NCBI RefSeq assembly: GCF_020510525.1
Contig: NZ_CP075188.1
Location: 1,488,001 to 1,552,000, forward strand
From: Quatrionicoccus australiensis
Lineage (GTDB): Bacteria; Pseudomonadota; Gammaproteobacteria; Burkholderiales; Rhodocyclaceae
Length of the DNA: 64,000 bases
Direction of reading: 5' to 3'
The notes beneath the pieces are model-generated. The model was not told where the DNA came from. It ran no database searches and saw only the letters and a program-made list of their open reading frames with translations. Positions 1 to 9,749 of this stretch are shown piece after piece. The position numbers and the translations under genes are program-made. Numbering within the stretch: the stretch's first letter is position 1; every line of letters starts with the position of its first letter.

Positions 1-2679
1 ATCGGCTTCCTGCTCACGCTCATTGCCGTCCTCTGGTGGCTCGCCCGGCGGCGGCAATTGCTGCTCGCCGCGGGACTGCAGCCCGCAACGGGGGAGATGT
101 CTGTCCGGGATCTGCCAGGCAAGGGCCGGATCGGTCTGCGCACCTTTCTGCTCGGCGCCTTGCTGCTGGTCCTGTTGCCTATCATTGCGATCAGCGGCTG
201 GCTTTCCTATCTCAATGCGCAACAGTCGTCCGGGCAGTTTTCCCGGTCGCTTGCCAGTGCCCTCGGCGAGCGCATCCATGACCGGGTCAGCGACTTCTTC
301 GAGGTGCCGCGGCGCGTCGTCACCTTCAATGTCGAACAGGCACGGGCTGGTCTGCTCAGCGTTGATGCGCGCGAGCAGATGATGCAGCGCTTCCTGCTGC
401 AGATTCGCCAGCAGCCCCTGCTGACCTTCATTTCGGTTGGTCTGGCCGATGGCGAATACTACGGCGGAAGCCGCCCGCCGCTTGGTCCGGACAAGGGCTT
501 GCGCATGATGCGTGTCCGGCATGCCGATGCCGGCGCCCTGCACATCTATCGTGTCGACGATGCGATCCGGCCGGCCTCGCTGCTGGGCAAGGGGAACAGC
601 AATTTCGATCCGCGCACCCGCCCCTGGTACAAGGCCGCGATCAGCGCCGGGCGCATGGCCTGGTATCCGGCCTACAAGTACGTCATCAACGATGCCGAAG
701 GCGCCTATGACACCTGGGGCGTCGGGATGTCGGCGCCGCTCTACGATGCCTCCGGCAAACTGATCGGCGTGACGACCGCGGATGTGGCCCTGTCGCAGCT
801 GGAAGAATTCCTGCGCGAACTGACCGCCAATTCGAATGGCGTGGCCTTCATTGCCGAGAATGACGGCAAGCTGCTGGCCACCTCATCGTTCGATACGGTC
901 AACCGCAGCAAGAGCGGCGAAAGCAGCCGCCTGGATCTCGCCGGAAGCAGCAACCCGCTGCTCCGTGCTGCGGGCATGGCCCTGAAGGATGCCGGACAAC
1001 CCGAGGGAACGGTGCCGGTGACGCTCGATGGCAAGGAATATCTGATCGACTGGCGCAGGCACCAGCTCGAACAGGGGCCACAACTGACGATCGGGGTCAT
1101 TGTCCCGAATGACAGCCTCGATGGCCTGGTCAGCAGCATGCTGCGCAATGTCATGTATCTGGTGCTGATGGTCATGCTGTTCAGCGTTCTGATCGGCTTG
1201 TTCGCCGCCGAGTGGGTGTCCCGGCCGCTGATTCAGCTGTCGCGCGCCGCCGCCCGGCTGGTTGCCGGCCGCTGGCAGATCGAGGCTGGCCAGGCGAGTC
1301 CTATCCATGAAGTCGCCTCCCTGTTCGATGCAATGAGCGGCATGGCAGCCCAGTTGCAGCAGCATACCGACAGCCTGGAAAAGCAGGCGGCCGACCTGCG
1401 GCGCAGCAATGAGCAACTGCAAGTCGAGGTCGAGGAGCGGGCCAGGTCGGAACAGCGCATCCAGGCACTCAATGTCGACCTCGCAACACTCAATCAGACC
1501 CTGTTGCTCGCCAAGGAGGCGGCCGAATCGGCCAACCGCGCCAAATCGGCTTTCCTGGCGAACATGAGCCATGAATTGCGGACTCCGATGCACGGAATCA
1601 TGGGCATGATCCAGCTGGTCCGTGGCCGGGTCGGCGATGCCAAGGCACAACACCAGCTCGACATGGCGCGGGAGTCGGCCAACCGTCTGCTGCTGATCAT
1701 CAACGACATTCTCGATATTTCAAAAATCGAAGCGGATCGCCTGGTCCTCGATGTGGCCGACTTCAAGCTCGACCGTATGCTCGACAACGTCGTCAGCCTG
1801 GTCGGCCTGTCCGCCGAACAGAAGGGGCTGAGCCTGCAGGTCAGGGCCGCCCCGGACGTGCTGGATCGCACACTGCTCGGCGATAACCTGCGCCTTGGCC
1901 AGGTCCTGCTCAATCTGGTCGGCAACGCGGTCAAGTTCACCGAACGGGGTGGAGTCACCCTGGGAGTCGATCTGCTCGAGGACAAGCCGGGGGGCGTGGT
2001 CCTGCGTTTTGAAATTGCGGACAGCGGCATCGGCATTACTGCCGAACAACGCGAGCGCCTGTTCGCCGCCTTCGAACAGGCCGACAGCTCGATGACGCGA
2101 AAGTATGGCGGCACCGGCCTTGGTCTGACGATCAGCAAGCGCCTGGTTGAAATGATGGGCGGCAAAATAGGCGTCGATAGCGAGCCGGGACGGGGCAGCA
2201 CCTTCTGGTTCACCGTCTGCCTGGGCAAGGCCGCCAGCAATGCCCCGCCCTTGCCGCTGCCCGCCCCGGAAAGTGCGGAAAGCCGCCTGTTGCGCGAGTT
2301 TGCCGGCGCCCGCATCCTGCTCGTGGAAGACGAGCCGATAAGTCAGGAGGTGTCGTGCGGACTGCTTGAGGAAGTCGGCTGCAAGGTGGATCTCGCCGAC
2401 GATGGCGAGATGGCGCTGTGCCTGGCACGGGCCGGTCGCTACGACCTGATCCTGATGGACATGCAGATGCCGAAAATGAACGGGGTCGATGCGACGCGGG
2501 CGATCCGTGCCGAATCGCTGAACCGGGATGTGCCGATTCTGGCAATGACTGCCAATGCCTTCAACGAGGACAGGCTGCGTTGCCAGGAAGCCGGCATGAA
2601 CGATCACGTCGGCAAGCCGGTGGTGCCGGAAATCCTCTACGAAATGCTGCTCAAATGGCTGTCGACCGCGCCGCGCTGA
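1..2679 (+). CDS. Cache-domain hybrid sensor histidine kinase (5' end outside window)
   Basis: Membrane-bound hybrid kinase, predicted to sense a periplasmic small molecule and phosphorylate its own receiver domain. The frame is open from base 1. A Met codon at 97 exists, but the codons before it encode a hydrophobic stretch followed by an Arg cluster, so the true N-terminus probably lies outside the window. Order seen: a membrane helix (nt about 135-205); a dCACHE-like periplasmic region (about 215-1100, with the RPWYKAA motif); a second helix (about 1145-1210); HAMP; coiled coil; HisKA with SHELRTP (phospho-His at 1570-1572); HATPase with NAVKFTE, DSGIGI and [10 protein letters not shown]; and a receiver with LILMDMQMP (phospho-Asp at 2458-2460). 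No HPt domain is present, so a separate phosphotransfer partner is expected. The gene is convergent with the PhnD-like gene, with only 22 bases between them. Confidence 0.9.
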   Translation: MGFLLTLIAVLWWLARRRQLLLAAGLQPATGEMSVRDLPGKGRIGLRTFLLGALLLVLLPIIAISGWLSYLNAQQSSGQFSRSLASALGERIHDRVSDFFEVPRRVVTFNVEQARAGLLSVDAREQMMQRFLLQIRQQPLLTFISVGLADGEYYGGSRPPLGPDKGLRMMRVRHADAGALHIYRVDDAIRPASLLGKGNSNFDPRTRPWYKAAISAGRMAWYPAYKYVINDAEGAYDTWGVGMSAPLYDASGKLIGVTTADVALSQLEEFLRELTANSNGVAFIAENDGKLLATSSFDTVNRSKSGESSRLDLAGSSNPLLRAAGMALKDAGQPEGTVPVTLDGKEYLIDWRRHQLEQGPQLTIGVIVPNDSLDGLVSSMLRNVMYLVLMVMLFSVLIGLFAAEWVSRPLIQLSRAAARLVAGRWQIEAGQASPIHEVASLFDAMSGMAAQLQQHTDSLEKQAADLRRSNEQLQVEVEERARSEQRIQALNVDLATLNQTLLLAKEAAESANRAKSAFLANMSHELRTPMHGIMGMIQLVRGRVGDAKAQHQLDMARESANRLLLIINDILDISKIEADRLVLDVADFKLDRMLDNVVSLVGLSAEQKGLSLQVRAAPDVLDRTLLGDNLRLGQVLLNLVGNAVKFTERGGVTLGVDLLEDKPGGVVLRFEIADSGIGITAEQRERLFAAFEQADSSMTRKYGGTGLGLTISKRLVEMMGGKIGVDSEPGRGSTFWFTVCLGKAASNAPPLPLPAPESAESRLLREFAGARILLVEDEPISQEVSCGLLEEVGCKVDLADDGEMALCLARAGRYDLILMDMQMPKMNGVDATRAIRAESLNRDVPILAMTANAFNEDRLRCQEAGMNDHVGKPVVPEILYEMLLKWLSTAPR

Positions 2680-2701
2680 TGCAGGGCGTCCGCTGGCAGC
2701 G

Positions 2702-3580
2702 TCAGCGGGGATTGGCGAACAGGTTCCTGATCTCCCGGTAGCGTTCGTCCGAGGTCGGGAAAAAGCCGCTGATCTTCAACTCATGGAACATGCCGGTGAG
2801 TGGTGCCGGGTTGCCGAGAAAGACCTGTCTGATTTTTGCGGCCAGCGCCGGGCAGAGGCGGTCGCGCAGGACGAAGGGATCGTAGGGAATGGGGGGCGAT
2901 TGCCAGATGAGCTGCAGTTCATCCGGTTTGAGCTTGCCCTGGCGCTGTGCTTCGTCATAAACGCTGCTGGCCACGAAGACGGCATCGACCAGTCCTTTTT
3001 TCACGGCCTCGATGGAGCGGTCGTGCGAGCCGGAGAAAATGATCCGCTTGAAATAGGACTCGGCGGGCATGCCGGTCTGTCTGGCAATCGCCTGGCGCGG
3101 CAGGATGGCGCCCGAGGTGCTGGCCGGGTCGGTCAGGCCGAGTGTGCTGCCGCGCAGCTGTTCCAGTTTGTCGATGCCGCGGTCGCGCCGCACCAGCAGC
3201 ATCGAGTGGTAGCTGGCGGCGGTTTCCGGGCTGCTCCGGTCAACGCTCGAAAAAGTGGCAAAAGGCGTGATCCGGGCGCCGCGGCTGACTGCGATGGCAT
3301 AGGAGGCCGGACCCAGTTCGGCGAGGTCTATGCTTTCGCCGAGCAAACCTTCGATGGCGGAACTGTAGGACGGTGAGGGGACGACTTCGATGCGCCGCTC
3401 CAGGACTTTTTCCAGCTGCCGGATCAGCGGCTGGTATTGCGCGAGTTGCGCTTCCGGATTCTTGAATGGAATCAGGGCGAAGCGCAGCGGACGCGGGTTG
3501 TCGCAGGCCGGGGCGGCGCGGGCGGGCAAACTGGCGAACAGGGTAGAGGCGAGGATCAGGCAGGTGAGGATGTTTTTCAT
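2702..3580 (-). CDS. PhnD-like phosphate/phosphonate-type periplasmic binding protein
   Basis: Predicted periplasmic ligand-binding protein of the PhnD/phosphite family (292 aa). The start at MKNILTCL gives a clear signal peptide ending near ARA-AP; a longer frame upstream lacks one. Family features include the N-terminal segment LRFALIPFKNPE, the ELGPASYAIAV segment in the first lobe, and GLTDPASTSG, which resembles the ligand-binding loop of PhnD proteins. Its ATG overlaps the stop of the upstream GGDEF-EAL gene (ATGA), so translation is coupled. No ABC permease or ATPase lies next to it. The pairing therefore suggests the protein acts as a periplasmic sensor for the cyclic-di-GMP enzyme rather than in import. 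That role is inferred; the ligand is unknown. Confidence 0.85.
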   Translation of the reverse strand: MKNILTCLILASTLFASLPARAAPACDNPRPLRFALIPFKNPEAQLAQYQPLIRQLEKVLERRIEVVPSPSYSSAIEGLLGESIDLAELGPASYAIAVSRGARITPFATFSSVDRSSPETAASYHSMLLVRRDRGIDKLEQLRGSTLGLTDPASTSGAILPRQAIARQTGMPAESYFKRIIFSGSHDRSIEAVKKGLVDAVFVASSVYDEAQRQGKLKPDELQLIWQSPPIPYDPFVLRDRLCPALAAKIRQVFLGNPAPLTGMFHELKISGFFPTSDERYREIRNLFANPR

Positions 3581-5931
3581 GTCGGGGCGAGGGTGGAGGC
3601 TTGCAGCAACAGGCGGGCAGCCTCGCCGGGAACCGGGCGGCTCAGGAAATAGCCCTGCGCTTCGTCGCAACCGGCGGTTTTCAGGTGCACCAGCTGGTCG
3701 AGCAGTTCGACGCCTTCGGCGATGACCCGCATGCGCAGGTTGTGGGCCAGGGTGATGATGGAGGCGACGATCACCGCATCATCCGGGCTGTTGCGCAGGC
3801 TGCCGATGAACTCCTTGTCGATCTTCAGGCAGTGGATGGGCAGCGTGCGAATGTGGGCGAAGTTGGAGAAACCGTTGCCGAAGTCGTCGAGCGCAATGCC
3901 CATGCCCAGCGCTTCGACTTCGCGCAACACCTTGCCGGCGGTTTCGAGGGATTCGACCAGGCTGCTCTCGGTGATCTCGATTTCGAGAAGCGCCGGCGCC
4001 ACGCCGTGCCTGGCGAGAAAGCCGGCCAGACGCTGCGGCAGCTTCTCGTCGTGCAGTTGCCGGGCCGAGACATTGCAGGCGATCGGCACCAGCGGCAGGC
4101 CTTCGGCCTGCCAGGCCGCCAGTTCGCGGCAGCAGGCCTCGGCCACCCAGTCGCCGAGATCGATGATGAAGCCGGCGTGCTCGGCGAGCGGGATGAAGTC
4201 GTTCGGGTAGATCAGGCCGAACTCCGGATGCTGCCAGCGAACCAGCGCCTCGAAACCGACGATGCGATAGTCGGAAAGCCGCACCTTGGGCTGGAAATGC
4301 AGCACCAGTTCATTTTCGGCAATGGCCCTGGGCAGGCGCTGTTCGAGATTGAACAGGCGGTTGCCGGCCGGGTTCAGATCCGGGTCGTAAAAGGTGTATT
4401 TGCCGCGGCCGCTGCGTTTCGACTGGTACATCGCGGCATCGGCATGCCGGCACAGCGTGTCGAAGTCGTGGCCGTCGCGCGGAAAGAGGGTAATGCCGAT
4501 GCTGGTGCTGACCAGGATGTCGTTGCCGTCGAGCTTGTTGAACGGGTGTCCGATCTGTTCGACCAGCTTGGCCGCTATCGTTGCCGTGTCCTCGATGTTT
4601 TCCAGGCCGGTCAGCAGCACGGCAAACTCGTCGCCACCGAGGCGGGCGACCAGGTCGGATTCGCGCAGCGTCGAACGCAGGCGGGCGGCCACGGCCTGCA
4701 GCAAGAGGTCGCCGACATGGTGGCCGAGCGTGTCGTTGATGAATTTGAAACGGTCGAGGTCGAGATAGAGCAGCGCATAGTGCTTGCGGCTGCGCTTGGC
4801 GCGCGACAGGTGGCTGATCACCAGCTCATGGAACATGCGGCGATTGGGCAGTTCGGTCAGGTGGTCGTGGGCGGCCAGCTTGAAGGCGCGGCGCTTTTCT
4901 TCCTCGAGCTGCTCGATCAGGCCGAGCTTTTCGCCATCGGCGATGGCCAGCGCCGAGTACAACTGGCCCTGGCGACGGATGCTGCGCGCCACCCAGTAGG
5001 TGGCGAACGCAATGATTGCACTCAGGATGCTGAGCACGAAAAGAAAGCGGTTGCGGTTAACCTTGTGGCTGGCCAGGGTTTCCTCGACATCGCGGCTGAC
5101 CGCGACGCTGAAGGGATGCCGGGGCAGCGCGTGGAAGCTGGCCAGGTAGAAATTGCCTTCGCCGAACAGGTCGACCGTCACCGACCCCTGCTGCACGTCG
5201 CCGGCCGGCAGCAGGCGACCCGGCCCGGCCGGCTTGAGGACGAGCCCGGCCTGGCGGATTTCGGCGATGTTTTCGCCGCTGCTTTTGAGGATCTGGATGA
5301 CGCCCGACGGGCCGATGTCGATGTTCTGGTAGAAGGCGAGGAAATAGCCCAGGTCGAGAACGAGCAGCAGGACGCCCCGGGGCTGGCCATCCGTGCCGCG
5401 TACCGGATAGAGCAGCGGCACCTGCCAGGCATGTTCATCCGAGGCGGGCCGGGTGGCGACGCGCATGCCGACCGGCTGCTCGCCGGCGGCATCGCGCAGG
5501 ATGTGCTGCAAGTCGGCGAGCAGTTCGGGGGAGTCGCTGCCCGGCGAGGAGCCATACACGCGGTGCAGCCTGTTGTCGTACAGCGCCAGGCGCAGGAAGG
5601 CCCGGTCGGTGGCCCGCATTGCCGACAGGCGGCTGCCGGCGTCGTTGCGTTCGCCTTCGAAGTATTCGTTGGCGGCAATCGCCATCAACTGGCCGCGATC
5701 GAGTACTTGCGCCAGATTTTCGGAAATGATCCCGGCCAGGTTTTCCTGCTGGATGCGGGCATTCGTGCTGACCAGCGCCTTTTCGGCGTCCAGGCGCTGC
5801 CAGGTAATGCCCCAGGCGAGGGCGAGCAGCGCCAGGCTGAGGGCGACGCAACCGACAAGCAGGGCGCGCCAGTCGTTCCGGCTCAGACGCAGCAACCAGG
5901 CCTTGCAGCAGAGCGCGAACGAAAACCTCAC
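3577..5931 (-). CDS. Membrane GGDEF-EAL cyclic-di-GMP synthase/phosphodiesterase
   Basis: Bifunctional cyclic-di-GMP turnover protein of 784 aa. It has an N-terminal helix (residues 23-45), an extracytoplasmic sensor region of about 240 residues, and a second helix (295-316). A GGDEF domain follows, with GGDEF at 432-436 and an intact I-site RESD at 423-426. The EAL domain has EAL at 561-563, and the EITESSL and DDFGNGFSN motifs are conserved, so both activities look possible. The stop overlaps the start of the PhnD-like gene by four bases. In such pairs the binding protein commonly controls the periplasmic sensor domain; here that is an inference from gene order. Confidence 0.92.
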   Translation of the reverse strand: MRFSFALCCKAWLLRLSRNDWRALLVGCVALSLALLALAWGITWQRLDAEKALVSTNARIQQENLAGIISENLAQVLDRGQLMAIAANEYFEGERNDAGSRLSAMRATDRAFLRLALYDNRLHRVYGSSPGSDSPELLADLQHILRDAAGEQPVGMRVATRPASDEHAWQVPLLYPVRGTDGQPRGVLLLVLDLGYFLAFYQNIDIGPSGVIQILKSSGENIAEIRQAGLVLKPAGPGRLLPAGDVQQGSVTVDLFGEGNFYLASFHALPRHPFSVAVSRDVEETLASHKVNRNRFLFVLSILSAIIAFATYWVARSIRRQGQLYSALAIADGEKLGLIEQLEEEKRRAFKLAAHDHLTELPNRRMFHELVISHLSRAKRSRKHYALLYLDLDRFKFINDTLGHHVGDLLLQAVAARLRSTLRESDLVARLGGDEFAVLLTGLENIEDTATIAAKLVEQIGHPFNKLDGNDILVSTSIGITLFPRDGHDFDTLCRHADAAMYQSKRSGRGKYTFYDPDLNPAGNRLFNLEQRLPRAIAENELVLHFQPKVRLSDYRIVGFEALVRWQHPEFGLIYPNDFIPLAEHAGFIIDLGDWVAEACCRELAAWQAEGLPLVPIACNVSARQLHDEKLPQRLAGFLARHGVAPALLEIEITESSLVESLETAGKVLREVEALGMGIALDDFGNGFSNFAHIRTLPIHCLKIDKEFIGSLRNSPDDAVIVASIITLAHNLRMRVIAEGVELLDQLVHLKTAGCDEAQGYFLSRPVPGEAARLLLQASTLAPT

Positions 5932-5997
5932 CTTGGCATGATCCGGAATGTAATCGCGCGATTATGTTGCCGCGACGTGACAGGCGTGTGACACCGG

Positions 5998-6453
5998 TCA
6001 GCGCGCAAAGCGGCGCAGCATCAGGTAGCGGCCGTCGACGCCGCTCTTCGGCACCAGCGTGAAGCCATGATCGCGAAAACGCTTGGCCTTGGCGCTGGAG
6101 ACCAGGATGCGCCCGCTGGTGAAATTCTTTTCTATCCACTCGATGCGCGCCCCGAGCAGGGCGCGGCCTATGCCCTGGCCGCGATGTTCCTGGGCGACCG
6201 CCGAGAGATAGAGCAGATGCGTCTTGCTCGCCCAGTCGGCGGCCTTGACGCCGCCGATGCCGACGATCTTGCCGGCCTTCTGCGCGATGAAGAATTGCCG
6301 GTAAAGACGGCCGTCGACCGCCTGCAACTCGTCCTGCAGGCGGCGCTGGCCATAATGTTCGGGTTCGGCAAAGGCGTTGACGAGCAGCACCAGTGCCGCC
6401 TCGACCAAGGGCGCGCTGCTCGTATCCAGAATTTCGATTTGGAATTTGGTCAT
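5998..6453 (-). CDS. GNAT-family N-acetyltransferase
   Basis: Small soluble acetyl-CoA-dependent acetyltransferase, 151 aa from the ATG at 6453. The acetyl-CoA-binding motif A is clear in QEHRGQGIGRALL, preceded by the beta strand LYLSAVA. The substrate is not predictable. A second in-frame ATG at 6489 would add 12 residues, and neither start has a strong ribosome-binding site. The gene stands alone between the GGDEF-EAL gene (66 bases away, same strand) and the hydrolase gene upstream. Confidence 0.8.
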   Translation of the reverse strand: MTKFQIEILDTSSAPLVEAALVLLVNAFAEPEHYGQRRLQDELQAVDGRLYRQFFIAQKAGKIVGIGGVKAADWASKTHLLYLSAVAQEHRGQGIGRALLGARIEWIEKNFTSGRILVSSAKAKRFRDHGFTLVPKSGVDGRYLMLRRFAR

Positions 6454-6509
6454 CGGCTGGCTGCATCTTGACTGATTGCCTCGGGACATCAGCCTAGCCG
6501 GCCGATATT

Positions 6510-8045
6510 TCATTCCGATGAAGGCTGCCCGCTTGCCGTTTTCCGCTCGGCCTCTGCCGGCACCTGCGGTAGTTGCTGGCAGTCGCCGGGAGCGATGCTG
6601 GCGCTGTTGCCGCGCAGGAAATCGAGGCGCAGTTCGCTGACCAGCGCATTCAGGCTCGGTTTGAGCGCCGGGCGCCCGGCTTCGCGGGCGAGTAGCACGC
6701 CGCTCCAGTATTGGGTGTGTGAAGCGACCGTCGTGGCGAGCCAGCCATCGACGCAGGGGCGCACCGGGATGTCGCGCACGCCCTGGCCGAAGGCCGGGGC
6801 CAGCGGTCCACCGACCAGATCGCCGAAAATCAGTCGCGCGTACGGGAAATACAGGTTGCTCCAGCGGACGCAGGCAAATGGTGCGCCGTGATGCGGGACC
6901 GAGACGCTGCACAGGCTGTTGCCGACGCGGTAGGTCTGGTTATAGGCGAGGTCTTCGCCGGGATGCGGCGGGCAGGTCGGGAATTCGTACTCGAGTTTCT
7001 TGCGCGCGAAATCGGCGACATCGTCGGCCATCAGCAACTGGGCATGGGCGAGCGGCGAGCCCAGGGTGATGAAATCGGTGATCAGCCAGGGAATGCCGAT
7101 AGCGCGGAATTCCTGCCAGACATTGTGCTGGCTCTGCTGGAACAGCTCGGGGTTGCGGCTCTCGCCTGTCGTCAGGGGCTGCGCCTTTTTGCCGAATTCC
7201 TTGAGCAGGGCCTGTTTGCAGCGATAGGGATGGACCGGCTTGCGCAGTTCGGTCCATAGCGTGCGGATCAGGTCGTAGCCGATCACCGAGCCCAGGCTAT
7301 GGCCGACGATGACGATGCGCCGGTACTTGCCGGAGGCATGCAGGGTCTTGAGCAGCTTGATGCCTTCGCTGCGGATCTTGTTGCGCGCCTCGATGTTGCC
7401 GGGGTCGGGATGCAGGTAGCGCGCCGCATCGGCGACATAGCCGAGGATGAAGGTGCTGCCCACCCATTGGAGGACAAATGCGCCCAGGCCGGCGAGGATG
7501 GGCCAGCGCTCGCTCAGGCCGAGGCTGCCGGGCGTCCCGGCGCCGCGGATTTCGATGCCGAGGGCCCAGAGCAGGCAGAACAGGCCACTCAGGATGAGCC
7601 CCCGGCTCAGCCAGTAAGCTGCTTTCAGGCCGGGCGGAATCGCCGCCGGCGGCCGGCGCACCAGGCGGAGCAGCCAGCCGACGACTTGCGAATACTTGGC
7701 GTCGCGCATGTGATGCGCCCAGTAGAACTCGTAGAAATCGGTGAGCGGCCGTTCGCGCGTGCGCGGCGCCTGCAGGCAACGGGTTTCGAGCAGGTCGCTC
7801 ATGACGTCGGGCTTGCTGCGATAGCGCGGGTTTCTTTTGCTATCGGCCAGCACGGCATCGACGAAGCCGCGCAGGGTGGCCATCGGCCGCTGTTCGCCGA
7901 TGCCGTGGATGACGACGACGGCCTGGCGGATCTTCCTGTCGTTGTTGATCTGAACCGCGATTTGCGGCGTTTCGTCCGGTCGACCGCTGGCGGCGGCCGG
8001 TTTTTCGGTGTCGGCTGGCGTGTGTTCCTGGTCTGGCGTGTTCAT
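6510..8045 (-). CDS. Putative membrane-associated alpha/beta-hydrolase (lipase/esterase-like)
   Basis: Protein of 511 aa with an alpha/beta-hydrolase core. An early strand VVVIHGIGEQ is followed later by the nucleophile elbow GHSLGS, as in lipases and PGAP1-like esterases. Two hydrophobic segments lie between them (LILSGLFCLLWALGI and WPILAGLGAFVLQWVG), suggesting membrane association. A TLGSPLAHAQL segment further on fits the lipase fold. The start at 8045 is supported by GGGGGAAAACC before the ATG; an upstream in-frame ATG at 8063 lacks that support. Substrate unknown. It lies 69 bases after the last crotonase gene on the same strand, so read-through from the paa operon is possible, but no functional link is evident. 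Confidence 0.75.
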   Translation of the reverse strand: MNTPDQEHTPADTEKPAAASGRPDETPQIAVQINNDRKIRQAVVVIHGIGEQRPMATLRGFVDAVLADSKRNPRYRSKPDVMSDLLETRCLQAPRTRERPLTDFYEFYWAHHMRDAKYSQVVGWLLRLVRRPPAAIPPGLKAAYWLSRGLILSGLFCLLWALGIEIRGAGTPGSLGLSERWPILAGLGAFVLQWVGSTFILGYVADAARYLHPDPGNIEARNKIRSEGIKLLKTLHASGKYRRIVIVGHSLGSVIGYDLIRTLWTELRKPVHPYRCKQALLKEFGKKAQPLTTGESRNPELFQQSQHNVWQEFRAIGIPWLITDFITLGSPLAHAQLLMADDVADFARKKLEYEFPTCPPHPGEDLAYNQTYRVGNSLCSVSVPHHGAPFACVRWSNLYFPYARLIFGDLVGGPLAPAFGQGVRDIPVRPCVDGWLATTVASHTQYWSGVLLAREAGRPALKPSLNALVSELRLDFLRGNSASIAPGDCQQLPQVPAEAERKTASGQPSSE

Positions 8046-8114
8046 GGTTTTCCCCCGGTGCATGAAAGTTCGTTATAGAACATCGGCATGCACCGGGGCA
8101 AGCCCGGCGCCGGT

Positions 8115-8897
8115 TCAGGCCAGCCAGGCCGGTGGCCGCTTGTCGAGGAAGGCGGCGATGCCGTCCTTCGCTTCGTCGGTGGCGCGCTGCCGGGCGATGC
8201 GGCGGGCGGTTTCCTCGCTGATGATTTCGTCGATTTTTTGCCCGTCGACCGCTGCGATCAGGTCCTTGGCCGCCTTCTGCGCCTGCGGGCCGCCCTGCAG
8301 CAGGGTTTCGGCGAGTTGCGCGACGGCGGCGTCGAGCGCTTCCGGGGCGACCACTTCGCCGACCAGGCCGATCGCCAGGGCGCGCTCGGCGCTGATCCGC
8401 TCGGCACTCTGGAAATAGCGCAAGGCGTGGCGTGGACCGATGGCGCGCAGCACGTAGGGGCTGATCGCCGACGGGATGATGCCGAACTTCACTTCCGACG
8501 TGGAGAAGGCCGCCGTGGTGTCGGCAATCGCCATGTCGCAGGCCGCGGTCAGGCCGGTGCCGCCGCCCAGCGCGGCGCCCTGGACGCGGGCGATGGTCGG
8601 TTTCGACATCTGCGCCAGGGTTCTCAACATGTTGGCGAACTTGCGCGCATCGTCGAGATTCTGTTCCGGCGTGAATTGCGCGGCGCGCTTCATCCAGTTG
8701 AGGTCGGCGCCGGCCGAAAAGTGCTTGCCGCGCCCGCCGAGGACGACGACGCGCACCGAGGCATCGGCATCGAGTTCGCGGCAGGCGGTGGCGAGTTCGG
8801 CGATCAGCTGTTCGTCGAAGGCATTGAAGACGGCCGGGCGGTTCATCCAGATCGTGGCGATCCGGCCGGCGCGTTCGATTTCGAGGGTCTGGTACAT
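8115..8897 (-). CDS. Enoyl-CoA hydratase/isomerase family protein, LiuC (methylglutaconyl-CoA hydratase)-like
   Basis: Crotonase-fold enzyme of 260 aa. SAGADLNWM and the GGTGLTAACDMAIA / SEVKFGIIPSAISPYV region resemble LiuC-type 3-methylglutaconyl-CoA hydratases more than PaaF. The first catalytic Glu of classical hydratases is replaced (GGTG where the neighbour has GGCE), as in LiuC proteins; the second Glu (SEVKFG) is kept. It is the last gene of the paa-type operon, eight bases after the other crotonase. It may act on an acyl-CoA of this pathway or of leucine breakdown; the sequence does not decide. Confidence 0.82.
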   Translation of the reverse strand: MYQTLEIERAGRIATIWMNRPAVFNAFDEQLIAELATACRELDADASVRVVVLGGRGKHFSAGADLNWMKRAAQFTPEQNLDDARKFANMLRTLAQMSKPTIARVQGAALGGGTGLTAACDMAIADTTAAFSTSEVKFGIIPSAISPYVLRAIGPRHALRYFQSAERISAERALAIGLVGEVVAPEALDAAVAQLAETLLQGGPQAQKAAKDLIAAVDGQKIDEIISEETARRIARQRATDEAKDGIAAFLDKRPPAWLA

Positions 8898-8905
8898 GAT
8901 GGTTC

Positions 8906-9679
8906 TCAGCGGTTCTTGAAGCTCGGCTTGCGCTTCTCGGCGAAGGCGGCCATGCCTTCCTTCTGGTCTTCGAGGGCGAAAGTGGCGTGGAAGACGCGGC
9001 GCTCGAAGAGCAGGCCTTCGTTCAACGACGATTCAAAGGCGCGATTGACCGATTCCTTGATCATCATGATCACCGGCAGCGAGTAGCCGGCAATGGTCTG
9101 CGCCGCTTTCAGGGTTTCTTCGAGCAAAGCGTCGGCCGGGAAAATGCGCGCGACCAGGCCGGCGCGCTCGGCTTCGGCGGCATCCATCATGCGCGCCGAG
9201 AGGCACATGTCCATCGCCTTGGCCTTGCCGACGGCGCGCGGCAGGCGCTGCGAACCGCCGAGGCCGGGCATGGTGCCGAGCTTGATTTCCGGCTGGCCGA
9301 ATTTGGCGGTGTCGGCGGCATAGATCATGTCGCACATCATCGCCATCTCGCAGCCGCCGCCCAGCGCAAAGCCGGCCACCGCCGCGATCACCGGCTTGCG
9401 CGCCGTCTTGATGCGCTCCCAGCCCTGGGTGATGTAGTCGTTCTTGTAGGCGTGCATGTAGTCGTAATCCTTCATCGCACCGATGTCGGCGCCGGCGGCG
9501 AAGGCTTTTTCACTGCCGGTGATGACGATGCAGCCGATGTTTTCGTCGGCTTCGAAGGCGTCGACCGCCGCGTGGATGCCGGCGATCACGTCGGTATTGA
9601 GCGCATTGAGCGCTTCCGGGCGGTTGAGGCGGATCAGGCCGACCTTGCCGATGACTTCGGTGAGGACTGTCTGGTTCAT
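8906..9679 (-). CDS. paaF: Enoyl-CoA hydratase, probable PaaF (2,3-dehydroadipyl-CoA hydratase)
   Basis: Crotonase-fold hydratase of 257 aa. Both catalytic glutamates of the classical family are present ([11 protein letters not shown] and QPEIKLG), with the oxyanion-hole segment AAGADIGAM. In the aerobic phenylacetate route PaaF hydrates 2,3-dehydroadipyl-CoA before PaaH oxidises the product. The assignment to that step rests on position in the operon with paaG, paaH, paaJ and paaK; a general short-chain enoyl-CoA hydratase remains possible. The start has GGAG six bases before the ATG. Confidence 0.85.
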   Translation of the reverse strand: MNQTVLTEVIGKVGLIRLNRPEALNALNTDVIAGIHAAVDAFEADENIGCIVITGSEKAFAAGADIGAMKDYDYMHAYKNDYITQGWERIKTARKPVIAAVAGFALGGGCEMAMMCDMIYAADTAKFGQPEIKLGTMPGLGGSQRLPRAVGKAKAMDMCLSARMMDAAEAERAGLVARIFPADALLEETLKAAQTIAGYSLPVIMMIKESVNRAFESSLNEGLLFERRVFHATFALEDQKEGMAAFAEKRKPSFKNR

Positions 9680-9749
9680 GGTGTTCTCCGAAAAAATGGC
9701 CGCCGGGCGTTAACCCTGGCGGCCGAACAGTGCAGCAGGGAAGATCGAA

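Noticed and set aside
3601-5991. Long open frame (about 800 codons) on the plus strand
   Set aside because: It is antisense to the GGDEF-EAL gene; G/C-rich codon use leaves the opposite strand free of stops. The translation has no recognisable domain.
8115-8897. Degenerate, inactive crotonase because the first catalytic Glu is missing
   Set aside because: LiuC-type methylglutaconyl-CoA hydratases show the same replacement, so the change looks like a family trait.
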